NCBI GenBank assembly: GCA_016713025.1
Contig: JADJPZ010000003.1
Location: 558,001 to 622,000 of the forward strand
DNA from: Saprospiraceae bacterium
GTDB taxonomy: Bacteria; Bacteroidota; Bacteroidia; Chitinophagales; Saprospiraceae
Direction: 5' to 3'
DNA length: 64,000 bases
Made by a program: the position numbers and the translations under genes. Positions 18,536 to 28,614 of this stretch are shown piece by piece. The notes under the pieces are model-generated. The model did not search any database, was not told where the DNA came from, and saw nothing but the letters and a program-made list of their open reading frames with translations. The number at the start of each line of letters is the position of its first letter. Within the stretch, counting starts at the first letter, position 1.

Positions 18536-19033
18536 ATGAAGTATTTAAAAATTTACTTATCACAAATTACAATAATTTCGGCTTTTCTAACTTCGTGTGG
18601 TACAACAAAAAACACCTATACGATAACAAAAAACTATAAACCCGATGACAAACAATTATACGAAACAATAGTAAAATTAGACAGTACTTTTTTTGGTGCT
18701 TACAATACCTGTAATACCAATCTTGAAAAATATGCTTCTTTTTTTTCTGAAAATATTGAATTTTACCACGACCAAGGTGGCTTAATGACTTCCAAGCAAG
18801 ATATAATCGATGCTACAAAAAGAAATATTTGTGGCAAAGTAACCAGAGAACTTGTAAAAGGCAGTATTGAAGTATATCCGATAAAAGGTTTTGGAGCTAT
18901 TGAAATAGGTTTGCACAAATTTTATAATAATCAAGAACCTGTTGGTACACCTTCAAAAGTTGGGCGATTTATGGTTATTTGGCAAAATAAAAACAATGAA
19001 TGGAATATAACAAGAGTTGTGAGTTTACATTAA
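18536..19033 (+). CDS. lipoprotein with NTF2/DUF4440-like fold
   Basis: A 165-residue protein. The lipobox FLTSC places the lipidated cysteine at residue 21. The rest (YETIVKLDSTFFGAYNTCN, then FFSENIEFYHDQGGLMTSKQD and GRFMVIWQNKNNEWNITRVVSLH) matches the SnoaL/DUF4440 cone-fold pattern. Such proteins bind small ligands or act as immunity-like or scaffold factors; no catalytic role is visible. It is 44 bases after the protease fusion and may be in the same transcript. Confidence 0.7.
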   Translation: MKYLKIYLSQITIISAFLTSCGTTKNTYTITKNYKPDDKQLYETIVKLDSTFFGAYNTCNTNLEKYASFFSENIEFYHDQGGLMTSKQDIIDATKRNICGKVTRELVKGSIEVYPIKGFGAIEIGLHKFYNNQEPVGTPSKVGRFMVIWQNKNNEWNITRVVSLH

Positions 19034-19190
19034 TTATTGAATAATTAAGCTAAAGTCGCAGTTGGTTTTAATTCGCAGCTAATTTGATATGTATTTATGT
19101 GGAAAGGCAAACAAGGATTTAGAGATCACCACCAAATAATGCATGATATGATGGTGATAAGTAGTGAATAATTAAGATCAGGCTTTTCTA

Positions 19191-19349
19191 GTGCTCTGTC
19201 CAGATAAAAAGTTAAATTAAAATGGCCTTTATTTTTTCTAAGATCAAGGCAAAAAACGCAGCCATAGCAATAGCTACTGCAAGTATTCTTAACGCAGATA
19301 TTAGGAAAAAGAACAACATTTCATTAAGTTCTTTATCTGGACAGAGCAC
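19191..19349. mobile_element. 159-bp MITE-like element with TA target duplication
   Basis: Perfect 18-bp inverted ends, gtgctctgtccagataaa (19191-19208) and the inverted copy (19332-19349), are each flanked by TA. TA duplication suggests an IS630/Tc1-mariner-type transposase in trans. The right end supplies the last few codons and the stop of the LytTR regulator gene on the minus strand. The inside holds only a short hydrophobic minus-strand frame, which I do not call a gene. Confidence 0.85.
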
Positions 19350-20055
19350 TAATCCTAATAAATTCTTCAACATCAGTCTTATACTTTCTTCCAACAGGAA
19401 TTTCAAAATGATCAAACTCAATTCCCGAAGAAGTCAAATTTTGAATTTTATTTTTGGATATGATAAATGATTTATGCACATGCAAAAAATCAACCTGCCC
19501 AAGCAGGTCCAACATGACATTCATGGTACTTCTTACTACGTGTCTTTCATTACCACAGTAGATCATCACATAATCTTTCAACCCTTGTAAATGAGTTATA
19601 CTGATTTTGTTGATTAAGATCTTCTTGGTACCGGTCTTGATTAATATTCGAGAATCTGAGACACTTTCACTTTCGATGACAGATTGTAGCGATTGCAATT
19701 TTAAAAAATCAACAGCTCTATTAACAGCAATTCTAAAACGCTCTTTCCTTATAGGTTTTACCAAATAATCTATCACTCCAAGCTCAAATCCATCCAAAGT
19801 ATAGTTTAAATAGGCCGTGGTAAAAATTGTGATTGGTTTTTTTTGGATGCTTTGCAAAAAGTTTATACCATTCTCTTCTGGCATTTCTATATCCAAAAAC
19901 AAAATATCTACTTTATTTGATGCAATATATTCCCTGCATTCTTGTGCAGAATAACAATGTTTGACTAATTCCAAATTTTCATACGATCCGATATGAGATT
20001 TTAATACCGAATGAGCTAAGGGTTCATCATCAGTTATGACACATGTATACTTCAT
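19333..20055 (-). CDS. LytTR-family response regulator
   Basis: A 240-residue protein. The receiver domain (about 1-120) has ITDDEPLAH, the phospho-acceptor in LFLDIEMPEENG and the lysine in DYLVKPIRKE. A LytTR DNA-binding domain (about 140-236) ends VGRKYKTDVEEFIR. The final residues ISALSR and the stop come from the inserted MITE, a change at the tip that probably leaves the domain intact. Its start overlaps the sensor kinase gene by four bases (ATGA), so the two form an operon. Confidence 0.92.
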   Translation of the reverse strand: MKYTCVITDDEPLAHSVLKSHIGSYENLELVKHCYSAQECREYIASNKVDILFLDIEMPEENGINFLQSIQKKPITIFTTAYLNYTLDGFELGVIDYLVKPIRKERFRIAVNRAVDFLKLQSLQSVIESESVSDSRILIKTGTKKILINKISITHLQGLKDYVMIYCGNERHVVRSTMNVMLDLLGQVDFLHVHKSFIISKNKIQNLTSSGIEFDHFEIPVGRKYKTDVEEFIRISALSR

Positions 20056-21080
20056 GCCAGATTAATTTGAAGATTCACTAAAAAGGAATCGCTTTTTCTT
20101 TCTATTACTAGTTCATGACGATTGGCATAAAGTAAATTAAGTCTTTTTTTTACATTGTCTATGCCTATGCCATGCGATTGTATGGCAATAGTATTATTTA
20201 CTGGTGGAAGGTTATTTTCAATAGACAAATTAAGTAATTGTTCTTTTGTACTAATTTGAAGATGAATAAATCCGTTTTTTGATACAGTGTTCAGGCCGTG
20301 CTTAAAAGCGTTTTCAACAAAAGGAAGCAATAGCAAAGGAGTAATTTGCAAACTGTCATTCGTATTAGATTTAGTAAATGTAACATTAGCTTCAGGGGTT
20401 CGCAATTTCTCTAATTCGATATAATTTTCAAGGAGTTGCAGCTCTTTTTTCAGTAAAACTTTATCCTGATTACCTTCTCCTATTGTGTATTTTAATATAT
20501 CTGCCAATTTCAACACACATTCTGCGCTTTTATCTGATTTCTCGATGATAAGGCCATATAAATTATTAAGTGTATTGAACAGAAAATGTGGATTAACCTG
20601 TGCCTTTAGGAAATTTAGCTCTGTCATGGCTTTTTCCAGTTCAATTCTTTTCAATTCTTCTTTTTGTTCAAAATAATCTACTGTAATTTGAAGCATAAAA
20701 GCTGTTAATACATATCTTATTGCCATTGTAAATTGTCTTATAAAATATAAAGTGCCTAGTGTGCTAATCTCTCTTCCTTTAATTTCTAATACAAACAACT
20801 CCAACTTTGCATTCACATATGCGGCTAAAATGGTAATCAAAATCAAACAAAAAGTATAGATAAAATATCGTTTCGCACCAAATAAAGTAGGATATAAGTA
20901 CAGAAGGTTGAAGTAAACTAAGATCATCATCACAGCGGTCTTAGAAAAAAGATAAAATATGAAGTATATCTTATCCACATGATACAGCTCACTCTGATCA
21001 AAACAAAGTGAAATCATTAAAATCATCCATAGAATGATGTGGAAAAAATACTTCCTTGTAAAATCAAATCTGATTGCCAT
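20052..21080 (-). CDS. LytS/YehU-family sensor histidine kinase
   Basis: A 342-residue protein. Four membrane segments fill about residues 10-140, then a His_kinase domain with the phospho-accepting histidine in VNPHFLFNTLNN (His165) and an HATPase region with LLLPFVENAFKHG and HGIGIDNVKKRL. No extracytoplasmic sensor domain is visible, so the signal is probably sensed in the membrane. It is the partner of the LytTR regulator overlapping its end. A TACTTTTG -7 box lies at 21085-21092, four bases before the ATG. Divergent from the serine hydrolase genes. Confidence 0.92.
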   Translation of the reverse strand: MAIRFDFTRKYFFHIILWMILMISLCFDQSELYHVDKIYFIFYLFSKTAVMMILVYFNLLYLYPTLFGAKRYFIYTFCLILITILAAYVNAKLELFVLEIKGREISTLGTLYFIRQFTMAIRYVLTAFMLQITVDYFEQKEELKRIELEKAMTELNFLKAQVNPHFLFNTLNNLYGLIIEKSDKSAECVLKLADILKYTIGEGNQDKVLLKKELQLLENYIELEKLRTPEANVTFTKSNTNDSLQITPLLLLPFVENAFKHGLNTVSKNGFIHLQISTKEQLLNLSIENNLPPVNNTIAIQSHGIGIDNVKKRLNLLYANRHELVIERKSDSFLVNLQINLA

Positions 21081-21273
21081 AGCTCAAAAGTAAGCCAATA
21101 ATTATAAACAATTTGGTTATTCGTCTCAATTATTTGCAGTTTGTCGCATAAACAGATTTAAATGCAACTTTGCATCCTTTTTGGGCGTCATTAATGGAGA
21201 ACGAAATATATTATTGATACTTCAAACAGTAATTTTATGTTCCTTCTTTTTAAAAAATATAAATAAATGTACT

Positions 21274-22740
21274 ATGCTTAATTTAAAATTTAAAACCCTA
21301 TTGCTAAGCTTATATTGTATATCGGCTTTTACTGCTAACGCACAAATATCTACAAAAGAACTTCAAACTTTTCTTGAAAGCGAAATAGTCAACAAAAGAA
21401 CTAAAGGAATTGTTGTCGGTATTATTGATGCAAATGGAGGAAAACAAATTATTAGCGCTGGAAAACTAAGCGACAATAACTCAAAAAAACCTGACGGAAA
21501 CACACTGTTTGAAATTGCTTCGGTAACTAAGCTCTTTACTACTTTAGCACTAGCAGATTATGCCAACAAAAACGAAGTCAGTTTGAAAGATGGTATCTCT
21601 AATTATTTGCCAAAAAAAGTTAAAACTCCCGTTTTCGATAATCAAGAAATTACTTTATTGCATTTGGCAAGTCATACTTCTGGCCTTCCAAGATTTCCTT
21701 TTAATCAATTTCCGAACAATCCAGTAGATAACTATTCTGTCGAAGATTTATATTATTACTTATCGGAGTTTAAACCAAACAAAGCGTTTGGGACAGCTTT
21801 TAAATACTCAAATACTGGAATGGGATTAATTGGTCATATTCTTTCTTTACAAGCCAAACAGCCTTTTGATGCTATTGTTAATGAAACAATTTGTAAAAAG
21901 TTAAAACTTAACAATACTACTTTTTCTCCTACTAATCAACAAAAACTAAATATAGCCAGCGGACATTTACCTTATGGACAAAAAACAGCACACTATCATG
22001 AAAGCGAAGGCATGAAAGGTGCAGGTGGATTATACTCTTCGGTAAATGATTTACTAAAATTTGCAGCCTTGGGCCTAGATCTTGAACAGAATGAATTATC
22101 ATCAGCCATGCAATTGACTCAAACTAAAGTGGGTAATTTGGGCTATGAAATGGGTTATGATGCCGAAATACTTTATGACTATGGTATGGGGTGGAATATT
22201 TGGACTAAAAATGGCAGAACCATTCATTGGAAAGATGGTACTAGCTTTGGATTTCGGTCATTTATATGTTTAGACAGAGAAAAGAAAAAAGGTGTAGTGA
22301 TTTTATCTAACAGCTTCAATCCTATTAACGATATTGGTTTGCATTTAATTGATGCCACATATCAATTAAAGCCATATAAATACCAATGGGGTTTGATTGA
22401 TTCATTAAAAAAAACTTATACCAAGGCTGGTATTGATCGGACAATTGATAAGTATCTGGACTTAAAAAAAAGTGCAAATAAAGAAATTATCTTTCATGAA
22501 GAAGTCTTATACTATCTCGCAAAAGAATTATCGCTAATGAAAAAAAATGACCACGCTATAAAGCTGCATCAATTAAATATTGATGAATACCCAAAATCTT
22601 CTATGCCCTTAGAAAGTATGGGTAATTTATATTTTGAAATGGGAAATAAAACAAAAGCCTTAGAATATTATACTAAAGCACTTGTTATAGAGCCAAAAAA
22701 TCTGCATTTTCAATGGGTTATTGATCAATTGAAAAAATAA
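21274..22740 (+). CDS. serine hydrolase (class C beta-lactamase/PBP-like) with TPR tail
   Basis: A 488-residue secreted protein. Signal peptide MLNLKFKTLLLSLYCISAFT...ANAQ; the catalytic SxxK is in ASVTKLF and the YxN in KYSNTGMG. The beta-lactamase-like domain covers about 25-375 and TPR units follow (about 395-485, with PLESMGNLYFEMGNKTKALEYY). Enzymes of this type are D,D-peptidases, esterases or amidases; resistance activity is not implied. The frame opens at a TTG at 21181, but the signal peptide starts at 21274. A possible promoter (TTTG at 21140, CAACTTTG at 21165) is upstream. Confidence 0.87.
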   Translation: MLNLKFKTLLLSLYCISAFTANAQISTKELQTFLESEIVNKRTKGIVVGIIDANGGKQIISAGKLSDNNSKKPDGNTLFEIASVTKLFTTLALADYANKNEVSLKDGISNYLPKKVKTPVFDNQEITLLHLASHTSGLPRFPFNQFPNNPVDNYSVEDLYYYLSEFKPNKAFGTAFKYSNTGMGLIGHILSLQAKQPFDAIVNETICKKLKLNNTTFSPTNQQKLNIASGHLPYGQKTAHYHESEGMKGAGGLYSSVNDLLKFAALGLDLEQNELSSAMQLTQTKVGNLGYEMGYDAEILYDYGMGWNIWTKNGRTIHWKDGTSFGFRSFICLDREKKKGVVILSNSFNPINDIGLHLIDATYQLKPYKYQWGLIDSLKKTYTKAGIDRTIDKYLDLKKSANKEIIFHEEVLYYLAKELSLMKKNDHAIKLHQLNIDEYPKSSMPLESMGNLYFEMGNKTKALEYYTKALVIEPKNLHFQWVIDQLKK

Positions 22741-22747
22741 GAAAACG

Positions 22748-23860
22748 ATGAAAATAGTATTAAATAACAAGACAATTAAGGGAATTGCCGTTGGGGGAAT
22801 GAAAGTATTATCTTTTATTTTATTGACCTTTTCATGCTTTGCTCAGATTAAAAATATCACAACTATAAAAGGCAATAAGATACTTGTAAAGGACTTAGAC
22901 AAATTTATCATTTCGCAATTGGATAGCTTGAAGGTTCCAGCCATTTCATTGGCAATAATTAATAAAGGTAGACTTGTACATTACAAAAACTATGGTGTAA
23001 AAAATCTTGACACCAAAGAAGCTGTAAATCAGAAAACGATTTTTGAGCTTTGCTCCGTTTCCAAACCCGTATTTGCTTATTTTGCATTAAAGCAAGCAGA
23101 GAAAGGAATTTTGGACTTAGACAAACCCCTTTATGAGTATTATATTGATCCGAAAATTGACACTGCACATGGATTTTACAAACTCATCACAGCCAGAATG
23201 GTCTTAAATCACTGCTCAGGTTTTCCAAATTGGCGGGAAAATGAAGACTTTAAGAACACTTTATTTTTCAAAAATAAACCAGGAATGACATATGGCTATT
23301 CTGGTGAAGGTTATCAATATTTAGCAAGGGTTTTAGGAAAAATTCTAAATAAATCAGACGTAGAACTGAATGATTACTTTCAAGAAGAAGTTGTAAAACC
23401 ATTAAAAGTGAAAAGCATGAATTTTACTTGGGATAATAAACTACGACCCTTTAAAGCTTATTCGCATAGGAAAGGGAAACCTACGGATAATGGGTCGCAA
23501 GGGCCACCTGATTGGTTTGGTTCAGCAGGTAGCCTACATTCTAATGCGGGAGACTACGCTTTGTTCCTTCTTTCTCTCATGAATAAAAACACACCAATTA
23601 ATCATCAACTTATAAAATTAAATACAGATCTTCCAAAAGAACCTGACGGACTATTTCGCAGTTTTGGCTTTCCTTATAAAATGGCAGATGGTAAAGTACG
23701 CTACTATCATTCGGGCAATAACAGTGACGCTCAATCTTACTGTCATTTTTATAAAGAAGAGAAAATGGGATTAGTCATGTTTGTCAATAGTGACAATTTC
23801 TTTAAGTCAGGACTTGCTCAGAAGGTGTTGGTATTTTTGGAAGAAGAGTTTACGTATTAA
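22748..23860 (+). CDS. serine hydrolase (beta-lactamase/PBP4*-like)
   Basis: A 370-residue protein, seven bases after the previous hydrolase gene and probably co-transcribed. A second Met at 22799 begins the signal peptide MKVLSFILLTFSCFAQ and could be the true start. SxxK is in CSVSKPVF, the Tyr motif reads YGYSGEGYQYL (YSG instead of the usual YxN), and HSGNN stands at the KTG position. The single domain covers about 50-365. The altered Tyr motif is also seen in esterase-like members, so a peptidase or esterase role are both possible. Confidence 0.85.
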   Translation: MKIVLNNKTIKGIAVGGMKVLSFILLTFSCFAQIKNITTIKGNKILVKDLDKFIISQLDSLKVPAISLAIINKGRLVHYKNYGVKNLDTKEAVNQKTIFELCSVSKPVFAYFALKQAEKGILDLDKPLYEYYIDPKIDTAHGFYKLITARMVLNHCSGFPNWRENEDFKNTLFFKNKPGMTYGYSGEGYQYLARVLGKILNKSDVELNDYFQEEVVKPLKVKSMNFTWDNKLRPFKAYSHRKGKPTDNGSQGPPDWFGSAGSLHSNAGDYALFLLSLMNKNTPINHQLIKLNTDLPKEPDGLFRSFGFPYKMADGKVRYYHSGNNSDAQSYCHFYKEEKMGLVMFVNSDNFFKSGLAQKVLVFLEEEFTY

Positions 23861-23950
23861 ACCCACATTTTGTAACCCAAACTCATTCATCAACGTATTT
23901 AAATAAGAGAATTAAAAAAGGTTTTAACAAAAATAAAATAGTCTGTAAAA

Positions 23951-24889
23951 ATGGAAATTAAAGTAATTAGAACAATGACAAATACTAGGATTACTAAATG
24001 TATTCTGTTTGAAAAAAAACTATGGATCGCCTGTACGATGATCTTATATATAACCAACTTAATTTTTGCAAACAATCCAAAAATCATTTCTAAAAATGTG
24101 AAATTTACAAGTGAAGGAGTCACGTTGTCAGGTACGATTATAAAACCTAAAAATCCAGTGGCAGCACTTGTTATAGTTCATGGGTCTGGACAAGAAAAAA
24201 GAATGATGGAATTTGCGACGAATTTGTCTCACAATGGTTTTGCTGTACTAACCTATGATAAACGAGGAGTTGGCGAATCCGGTGGCGTATATGCTGGCCC
24301 TGAAGTAGGCACAAATAATGTTGATTCAACAAATCTCAATCTCTTGGCTTTGGATGCGAGTGCAGCCACAAACACATTGATGGCTGATATTGCTACCAAG
24401 CATATAAAAATGGGACTTATCGGTTGTAGTCAGGCAGGTTGGGTCATACCTCTGACAGCTCAAAAAAATGAAAATGTCAATTTTATGGTTATATTCAGTG
24501 GTCCACTTATCACGGTCAAAGAACAATTGAGATTTCAATTTTACACAAACAATGACGACAATTTCTGGGAGACACATACAGAAGATGATGCAAGATTTCA
24601 TATAGCCAATGATGAGGATAGATATCAATTCATTGATGTTGACCCTCGTGTTGCACTTTCTACATTGGCCATACCATGCTTATGGATTTATGGACAAAAA
24701 GATATTCAAGTTCCTGTGAACCTATCTATTGAGCGCCTTGAAATTCTAAAATTAAAGAACAACCGATACCATCATCAGTTATATCCTGATCTAGGCCATA
24801 ATACTGCTTTCACCGATTCTACGGAGCCAGTTGAAAATGCCGTTAAATGGATAAGATCCATGATATCATCAATGCAAAACAAAAAATGA
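23951..24889 (+). CDS. alpha/beta hydrolase (serine hydrolase, dienelactone/peptidase-like)
   Basis: A 312-residue protein. A hydrophobic N-terminal segment (about 20-42) anchors or exports it. The oxyanion region is VHGSGQEK, followed by YDKRGVGESGG; the nucleophile is in GLIGCSQAGW, the acid in YGQKDIQVP and the histidine in DLGHNTAF. The substrate is unknown. Its last 30 or so codons have a degraded duplicate at 28615-28708. Confidence 0.82.
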   Translation: MEIKVIRTMTNTRITKCILFEKKLWIACTMILYITNLIFANNPKIISKNVKFTSEGVTLSGTIIKPKNPVAALVIVHGSGQEKRMMEFATNLSHNGFAVLTYDKRGVGESGGVYAGPEVGTNNVDSTNLNLLALDASAATNTLMADIATKHIKMGLIGCSQAGWVIPLTAQKNENVNFMVIFSGPLITVKEQLRFQFYTNNDDNFWETHTEDDARFHIANDEDRYQFIDVDPRVALSTLAIPCLWIYGQKDIQVPVNLSIERLEILKLKNNRYHHQLYPDLGHNTAFTDSTEPVENAVKWIRSMISSMQNKK

Positions 24890-25031
24890 TTATTTTATTT
24901 CATAAGTAGTTTTAGCCCATCTTTATTTACATGTTTTCTTCTTAAAACTAAAACTCTTTGATTCACAACCCATAATTACAGAAATCAAAGAAACTAGGTA
25001 AATTTTACAAAACTGATCCATTGGTTATACA

Positions 25032-25604
25032 TCATTTAATTTTAAATCCAGCACCTAATTCCAGGCTTGCATTCTCTATAAATACCCATTTGCCATCAAA
25101 TAAAGGAGCATATATTCTGCTTGAAAAGTAAGTATCTCTACGCCCGATCTTTAGATTATACATAAGCCCTTTATCAAAGGAAAATGTGTTGAATTTAGTC
25201 TTAACATTATCTTCTAAAGCCGGATTTACTATTTTGGCTGAATATGAAAAATATTTACCTCCACCCATAATAAATAGCGTATGTGAGCAATGTTTGGAAT
25301 ATATCGATGTTCCAATGCCAAACTTTTGGAAAGTTGTGACGCTATATTTTACATCTATATTTCTAAAAGCTTTAAAACTATTGATATCAAATGAAAATGC
25401 CGTGTGGGAAGCAAAAGAAAATCTATTGTTGATCTGGTATTGCACCAGCCCTGCCACTTGTATATCTACCAAACCAAAAGCGGAGCTTACTCTGAGACCA
25501 ATTGTGGGCTCTATGGATAATTTTCTTTTTGGATATTTTTCTTCCTGCCCATAAGAAAACATAATAAAGACAAACATAAAAAGTAAAGTTATTGGTAGTT
25601 TCAT
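25032..25604 (-). CDS. small outer-membrane beta-barrel-like protein
   Basis: A 190-residue protein with signal peptide MKLPITLLFMFVFIMFSYGQ. Alternating strands of about ten residues (EPTIGLRVSSAFGLVDIQVA, SFASHTAFSF, LELGAGFKIK) fit an eight-stranded barrel. No named family is recognised. It starts two bases before the broken esterase on the same strand ends, so the two were probably an operon. Confidence 0.55.
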   Translation of the reverse strand: MKLPITLLFMFVFIMFSYGQEEKYPKRKLSIEPTIGLRVSSAFGLVDIQVAGLVQYQINNRFSFASHTAFSFDINSFKAFRNIDVKYSVTTFQKFGIGTSIYSKHCSHTLFIMGGGKYFSYSAKIVNPALEDNVKTKFNTFSFDKGLMYNLKIGRRDTYFSSRIYAPLFDGKWVFIENASLELGAGFKIK

Positions 25605-25606
25605 GG

Positions 25607-26443
25607 CTATAAATTTTTAAAGTAGTATTCCAAAGCTTTCTTTATGTTTTCATCTTTGCTACCGTTATGACCTTTGCCGGGGATTATACACAATTCAGTT
25701 TTTGTGTCAGGATAATATTTCTTGATGCGATTGTATAAAAGTTCTATTGGGGGCACCATATTGGGTTCTGTACCACCAACTCCAAAATAGACCCATTGCT
25801 TTTGAGATTTGATTTTAGCTCTTGTTTCCTGTTCATATTGCAAAATAATTTCATTGTCATAAATCAAACTAGGGCTGAGTAAAAAATATTTTCCAAAAGC
25901 TTCATTGTGTTTTACGAAGGCAAAAGCTCCACAGAGTCCACCTAATGAGTGACCAATCAATATGCGTTGCGTTCTATCCGGCAATACACGATACTCCATT
26001 TAAACTTTTGCGATGAGCTCTTTTTTTATAAAATTCATGAATTTTTCACCTCCACCTTCGCCGGAAAATCCGGAAGTAGAATATTTGGTCGGAGTATAAT
26101 CAATTTCGCGATAGTCTCCATGGCGAATACCTATTACAACTACATCTTGCTTTTTATAAAGTCGACTCAATTCTTTACATTTTTTTGATATATAGAAGAA
26201 ATTTGAATTACCTTCTGCACTTTTATCATCAGGATCAAGAACGTATACTGTGGGATATTTTTCTGCACTTTTGTTGTATTCTTCTGGCAGCTGTACCCAT
26301 ATTCTGTATGTTTTACTTTTCTCTTGGGAATCAATAAAAAATTCATGTGTAAGGCTGGAATCTAAATCACTCAACACTTCTTGTGCACAAGAGATTAGCG
26401 TCAAGATAACAATCAAATTTGTAACACTTTTTTTTAGCATCAT
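25607..26443 (-). pseudogene. esterase (esterase D/Fes-like alpha/beta hydrolase) split by one stop codon
   Basis: The minus-strand reading starts MMLKKSVTNLIVILTLISCA (lipobox around LISC) and runs through YRIWVQLPEEY and YPTVYVLDPDD to FIKKELIAKV, then TAA (26000-26002), then in the same frame MEYRVLPDRTQRILIGHSLGG with the nucleophile elbow and GKGHNGS. The two halves join without any gap or shift, so one nonsense change broke the gene. Family members hydrolyse siderophore esters or S-formylglutathione. Restart at the following ATG would lack the N-terminal half of the fold. Confidence 0.85.
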
Positions 26444-26651
26444 TTTGCTCAATATTTTAGTAAGATTGCAAAGATAAGGTGAGAGCAACATAAATCTGTG
26501 TCTGAAAGATAGACGCAAGGAATCACATGACCAAAAGACTATTTTATCAATAATCATTATTTGGTAGGTCAATAATACCTATTGGTCAAGTAAAAATTCA
26601 ATTTTGGCAACACCATTATGTTAATATAAAATAGTAATTTAAATTTATACC

Positions 26652-27719
26652 ATGAATCCATTTATAGATTATTTTATTAGTTTTCATCATAGACACAGAG
26701 CCGCAACTCATGTGGTATTCTGGACATTGTTGTATGGTCTAGGTCTTTTTACTGATACTTCACATCTTCAGCAATTAAGTACTGATCAAAATATTGTTTT
26801 GTATTTGATGATGATGATTTCTAAAATTCCTATTGCCTACTTTGTTGTCTATTTTGTCATTCCGTTATACTTAGATAGAAAAAAATATTTATCGGCACTT
26901 TGTCTTTTCCTTATATTCTACTACCTCAATTTTTGCTTATCAACTCTATTTAAAATAAACATTTATCCGTTATTCCAAATGTATGTTATTAAGGATTTTG
27001 AAGAGTTTAGCCCTAGTCATTATATTAAAGACTACTTTATTTCAAACTTGGGAGCCACCGCATTATTAGTTCTAATAAAATTGTTTTTGAATAAAAGTGA
27101 AGTACAACAAAAAGCACTTCTGCTGGATAAACAAAAATCAGAAATTGAACTTAAGTTATTAAAATCTCAACTAAATCCACATTTTTTATTCAACACTCTT
27201 AACAATATCTATACTTTATCAATATTAAACTCACCGAAAACTTCTGAGTCCATTGCTAGATTGTCAGATATTCTGGATTATATGTTGTACAGGTGCAATT
27301 TAGTGGAAGTACTTCTAAAAAACGAAATCAAGCTTATTCAAAACTATATAGAATTAGAGAAAATTCGGTATGACGACAGACTAAAAATTACATTCATTGA
27401 GCATATTCAGTATGATGTTCAGATTGCCCCTTTGATATTATTGACATTGGTAGAAAACGCATTTAAGCATGGAGCTAGCGAAGATGCTGGTAGTCCTCAG
27501 ATTAATATCGATCTGAAAGCCACAGAGAAAGTCATTGAATTTAAAATCCAAAATTCAATAACGCCACCTACACCTGATGAAAAAGTATCCTTAGGGATTG
27601 GCCTGTATAATCTGCAAAAGCAATTGGAGTTGATTTATAGCAACGGGTACAAATTAGAAGTTTCTAATGATAAAAAACATTTTAGTGTGTTATTAATAAT
27701 AAATATCAATTCTAAATAA
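26652..27719 (+). CDS. LytS-family sensor histidine kinase
   Basis: A 355-residue protein with four membrane segments in about residues 15-150, a short coiled coil, and the His_kinase motif LNPHFLFNTLNNIY (His177). The ATPase part has LILLTLVENAFKHG and GIGLYNLQKQLELIY. It lacks a periplasmic sensor domain. It is followed after ten bases by its LytTR partner. It resembles the kinase at 20052-21080 in layout. Confidence 0.92.
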   Translation: MNPFIDYFISFHHRHRAATHVVFWTLLYGLGLFTDTSHLQQLSTDQNIVLYLMMMISKIPIAYFVVYFVIPLYLDRKKYLSALCLFLIFYYLNFCLSTLFKINIYPLFQMYVIKDFEEFSPSHYIKDYFISNLGATALLVLIKLFLNKSEVQQKALLLDKQKSEIELKLLKSQLNPHFLFNTLNNIYTLSILNSPKTSESIARLSDILDYMLYRCNLVEVLLKNEIKLIQNYIELEKIRYDDRLKITFIEHIQYDVQIAPLILLTLVENAFKHGASEDAGSPQINIDLKATEKVIEFKIQNSITPPTPDEKVSLGIGLYNLQKQLELIYSNGYKLEVSNDKKHFSVLLIININSK

Positions 27720-27729
27720 AAAGTGAAAA

Positions 27730-28437
27730 ATGAAGATTCATTGCATGATCATTGATGACGAACCACTTGCTGTTCAATTATTAGAAAATCACCTTGCCCA
27801 TTTAGAAAATTTCGAAGTTGTTGCTACAGCTAATAATGCCATCAAAGCAATTGAAATATTGAGATCAAAGCAGATTGATTTGCTTTTTTGTGATATAAAA
27901 ATGCCCAAACTATCTGGTATTGACTTACTAAAGACACTCAAGAATCCTCCTAAAACCATCATTACTACTGCACATAGGGAATTTGCTTTGGAAGGATTTG
28001 AATTGGAAGTTTTAGATTATATACTCAAACCTATCACTCTTGAAAGGTTTTTGAAATCTATCGAAAAGTTTTTAAGAAGTAAAGAACATTTACCTATGCA
28101 GCACATTGATAAGAAAGATGACAAGGTTATAATAGTAAAATCCAATAATGTATTTTATAAAATCAACATAAATTCTATCTTTTATATTGAGAGCCAAAAA
28201 GACTACTGTAAATTGTTTCTCGAAGAAAAAGAAATTATTTGTAGGTATAAAATAAGCGAATTTGAAAAAGAATTGGCTGAATATGGATTTTTGCAGATCC
28301 ACCGCTCATTTTTAATCAATACAAAACACCTTCATTCTTATACTGTTTCTAATGTTACTGTTGGAACGCATACTGTTCCAATTGGCCAAAATTTTAAGGA
28401 GTTAAGTTTGAGATATTTTGATAGTAAAAATAACTAA
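27730..28437 (+). CDS. LytTR-family response regulator
   Basis: A 235-residue protein. The receiver has MIIDDEPLAVQ, the acceptor in LLFCDIKMPKLSG and lysine in DYILKPITLERF; the LytTR domain (about 130-233) has IFYIESQKDYCKLF and LQIHRSFLINTKHL. It pairs with the upstream kinase. Its TAA stop coincides with the first bases of a sequence (taaaatgagatttgtagt) that also begins the fold-back element at 54949. Confidence 0.92.
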   Translation: MKIHCMIIDDEPLAVQLLENHLAHLENFEVVATANNAIKAIEILRSKQIDLLFCDIKMPKLSGIDLLKTLKNPPKTIITTAHREFALEGFELEVLDYILKPITLERFLKSIEKFLRSKEHLPMQHIDKKDDKVIIVKSNNVFYKININSIFYIESQKDYCKLFLEEKEIICRYKISEFEKELAEYGFLQIHRSFLINTKHLHSYTVSNVTVGTHTVPIGQNFKELSLRYFDSKNN

Positions 28438-28560
28438 AATGAGATTTGTAGTAGTGCCTTTGGTCGATAGCGACAATTATTTTTCGTCCAGGATTTCTAA
28501 AAAAATGTTAGCTTCTTTTGATACAACGTTTGTTTGCTAATTTAATCAGTATTTTGGAAT
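28435..28560. repeat. diverged end of the 54949-type fold-back element
   Basis: The bases taaaatgagatttgtagt (28435-28452) match the start of the fold-back element at 54949 with one change, and tagcgacaa follows as in that copy. The rest is not recognisable, so this looks like a truncated relic. As at 54949, the first three bases are the stop codon of the upstream gene. Confidence 0.45.
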
Positions 28561-28614
28561 ACCAAAAGGGATTTCGATTTAATAAATATTTTATTTCGGT
28601 AAGTAAATAAAAAT

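Noticed and set aside
19222..19470. Small hydrophobic peptide on the minus strand inside the TA-flanked MITE
   Set aside because: It looks like one membrane helix and might suggest a toxin-like peptide, but it is short, has no start signal and lies in an element without other genes.
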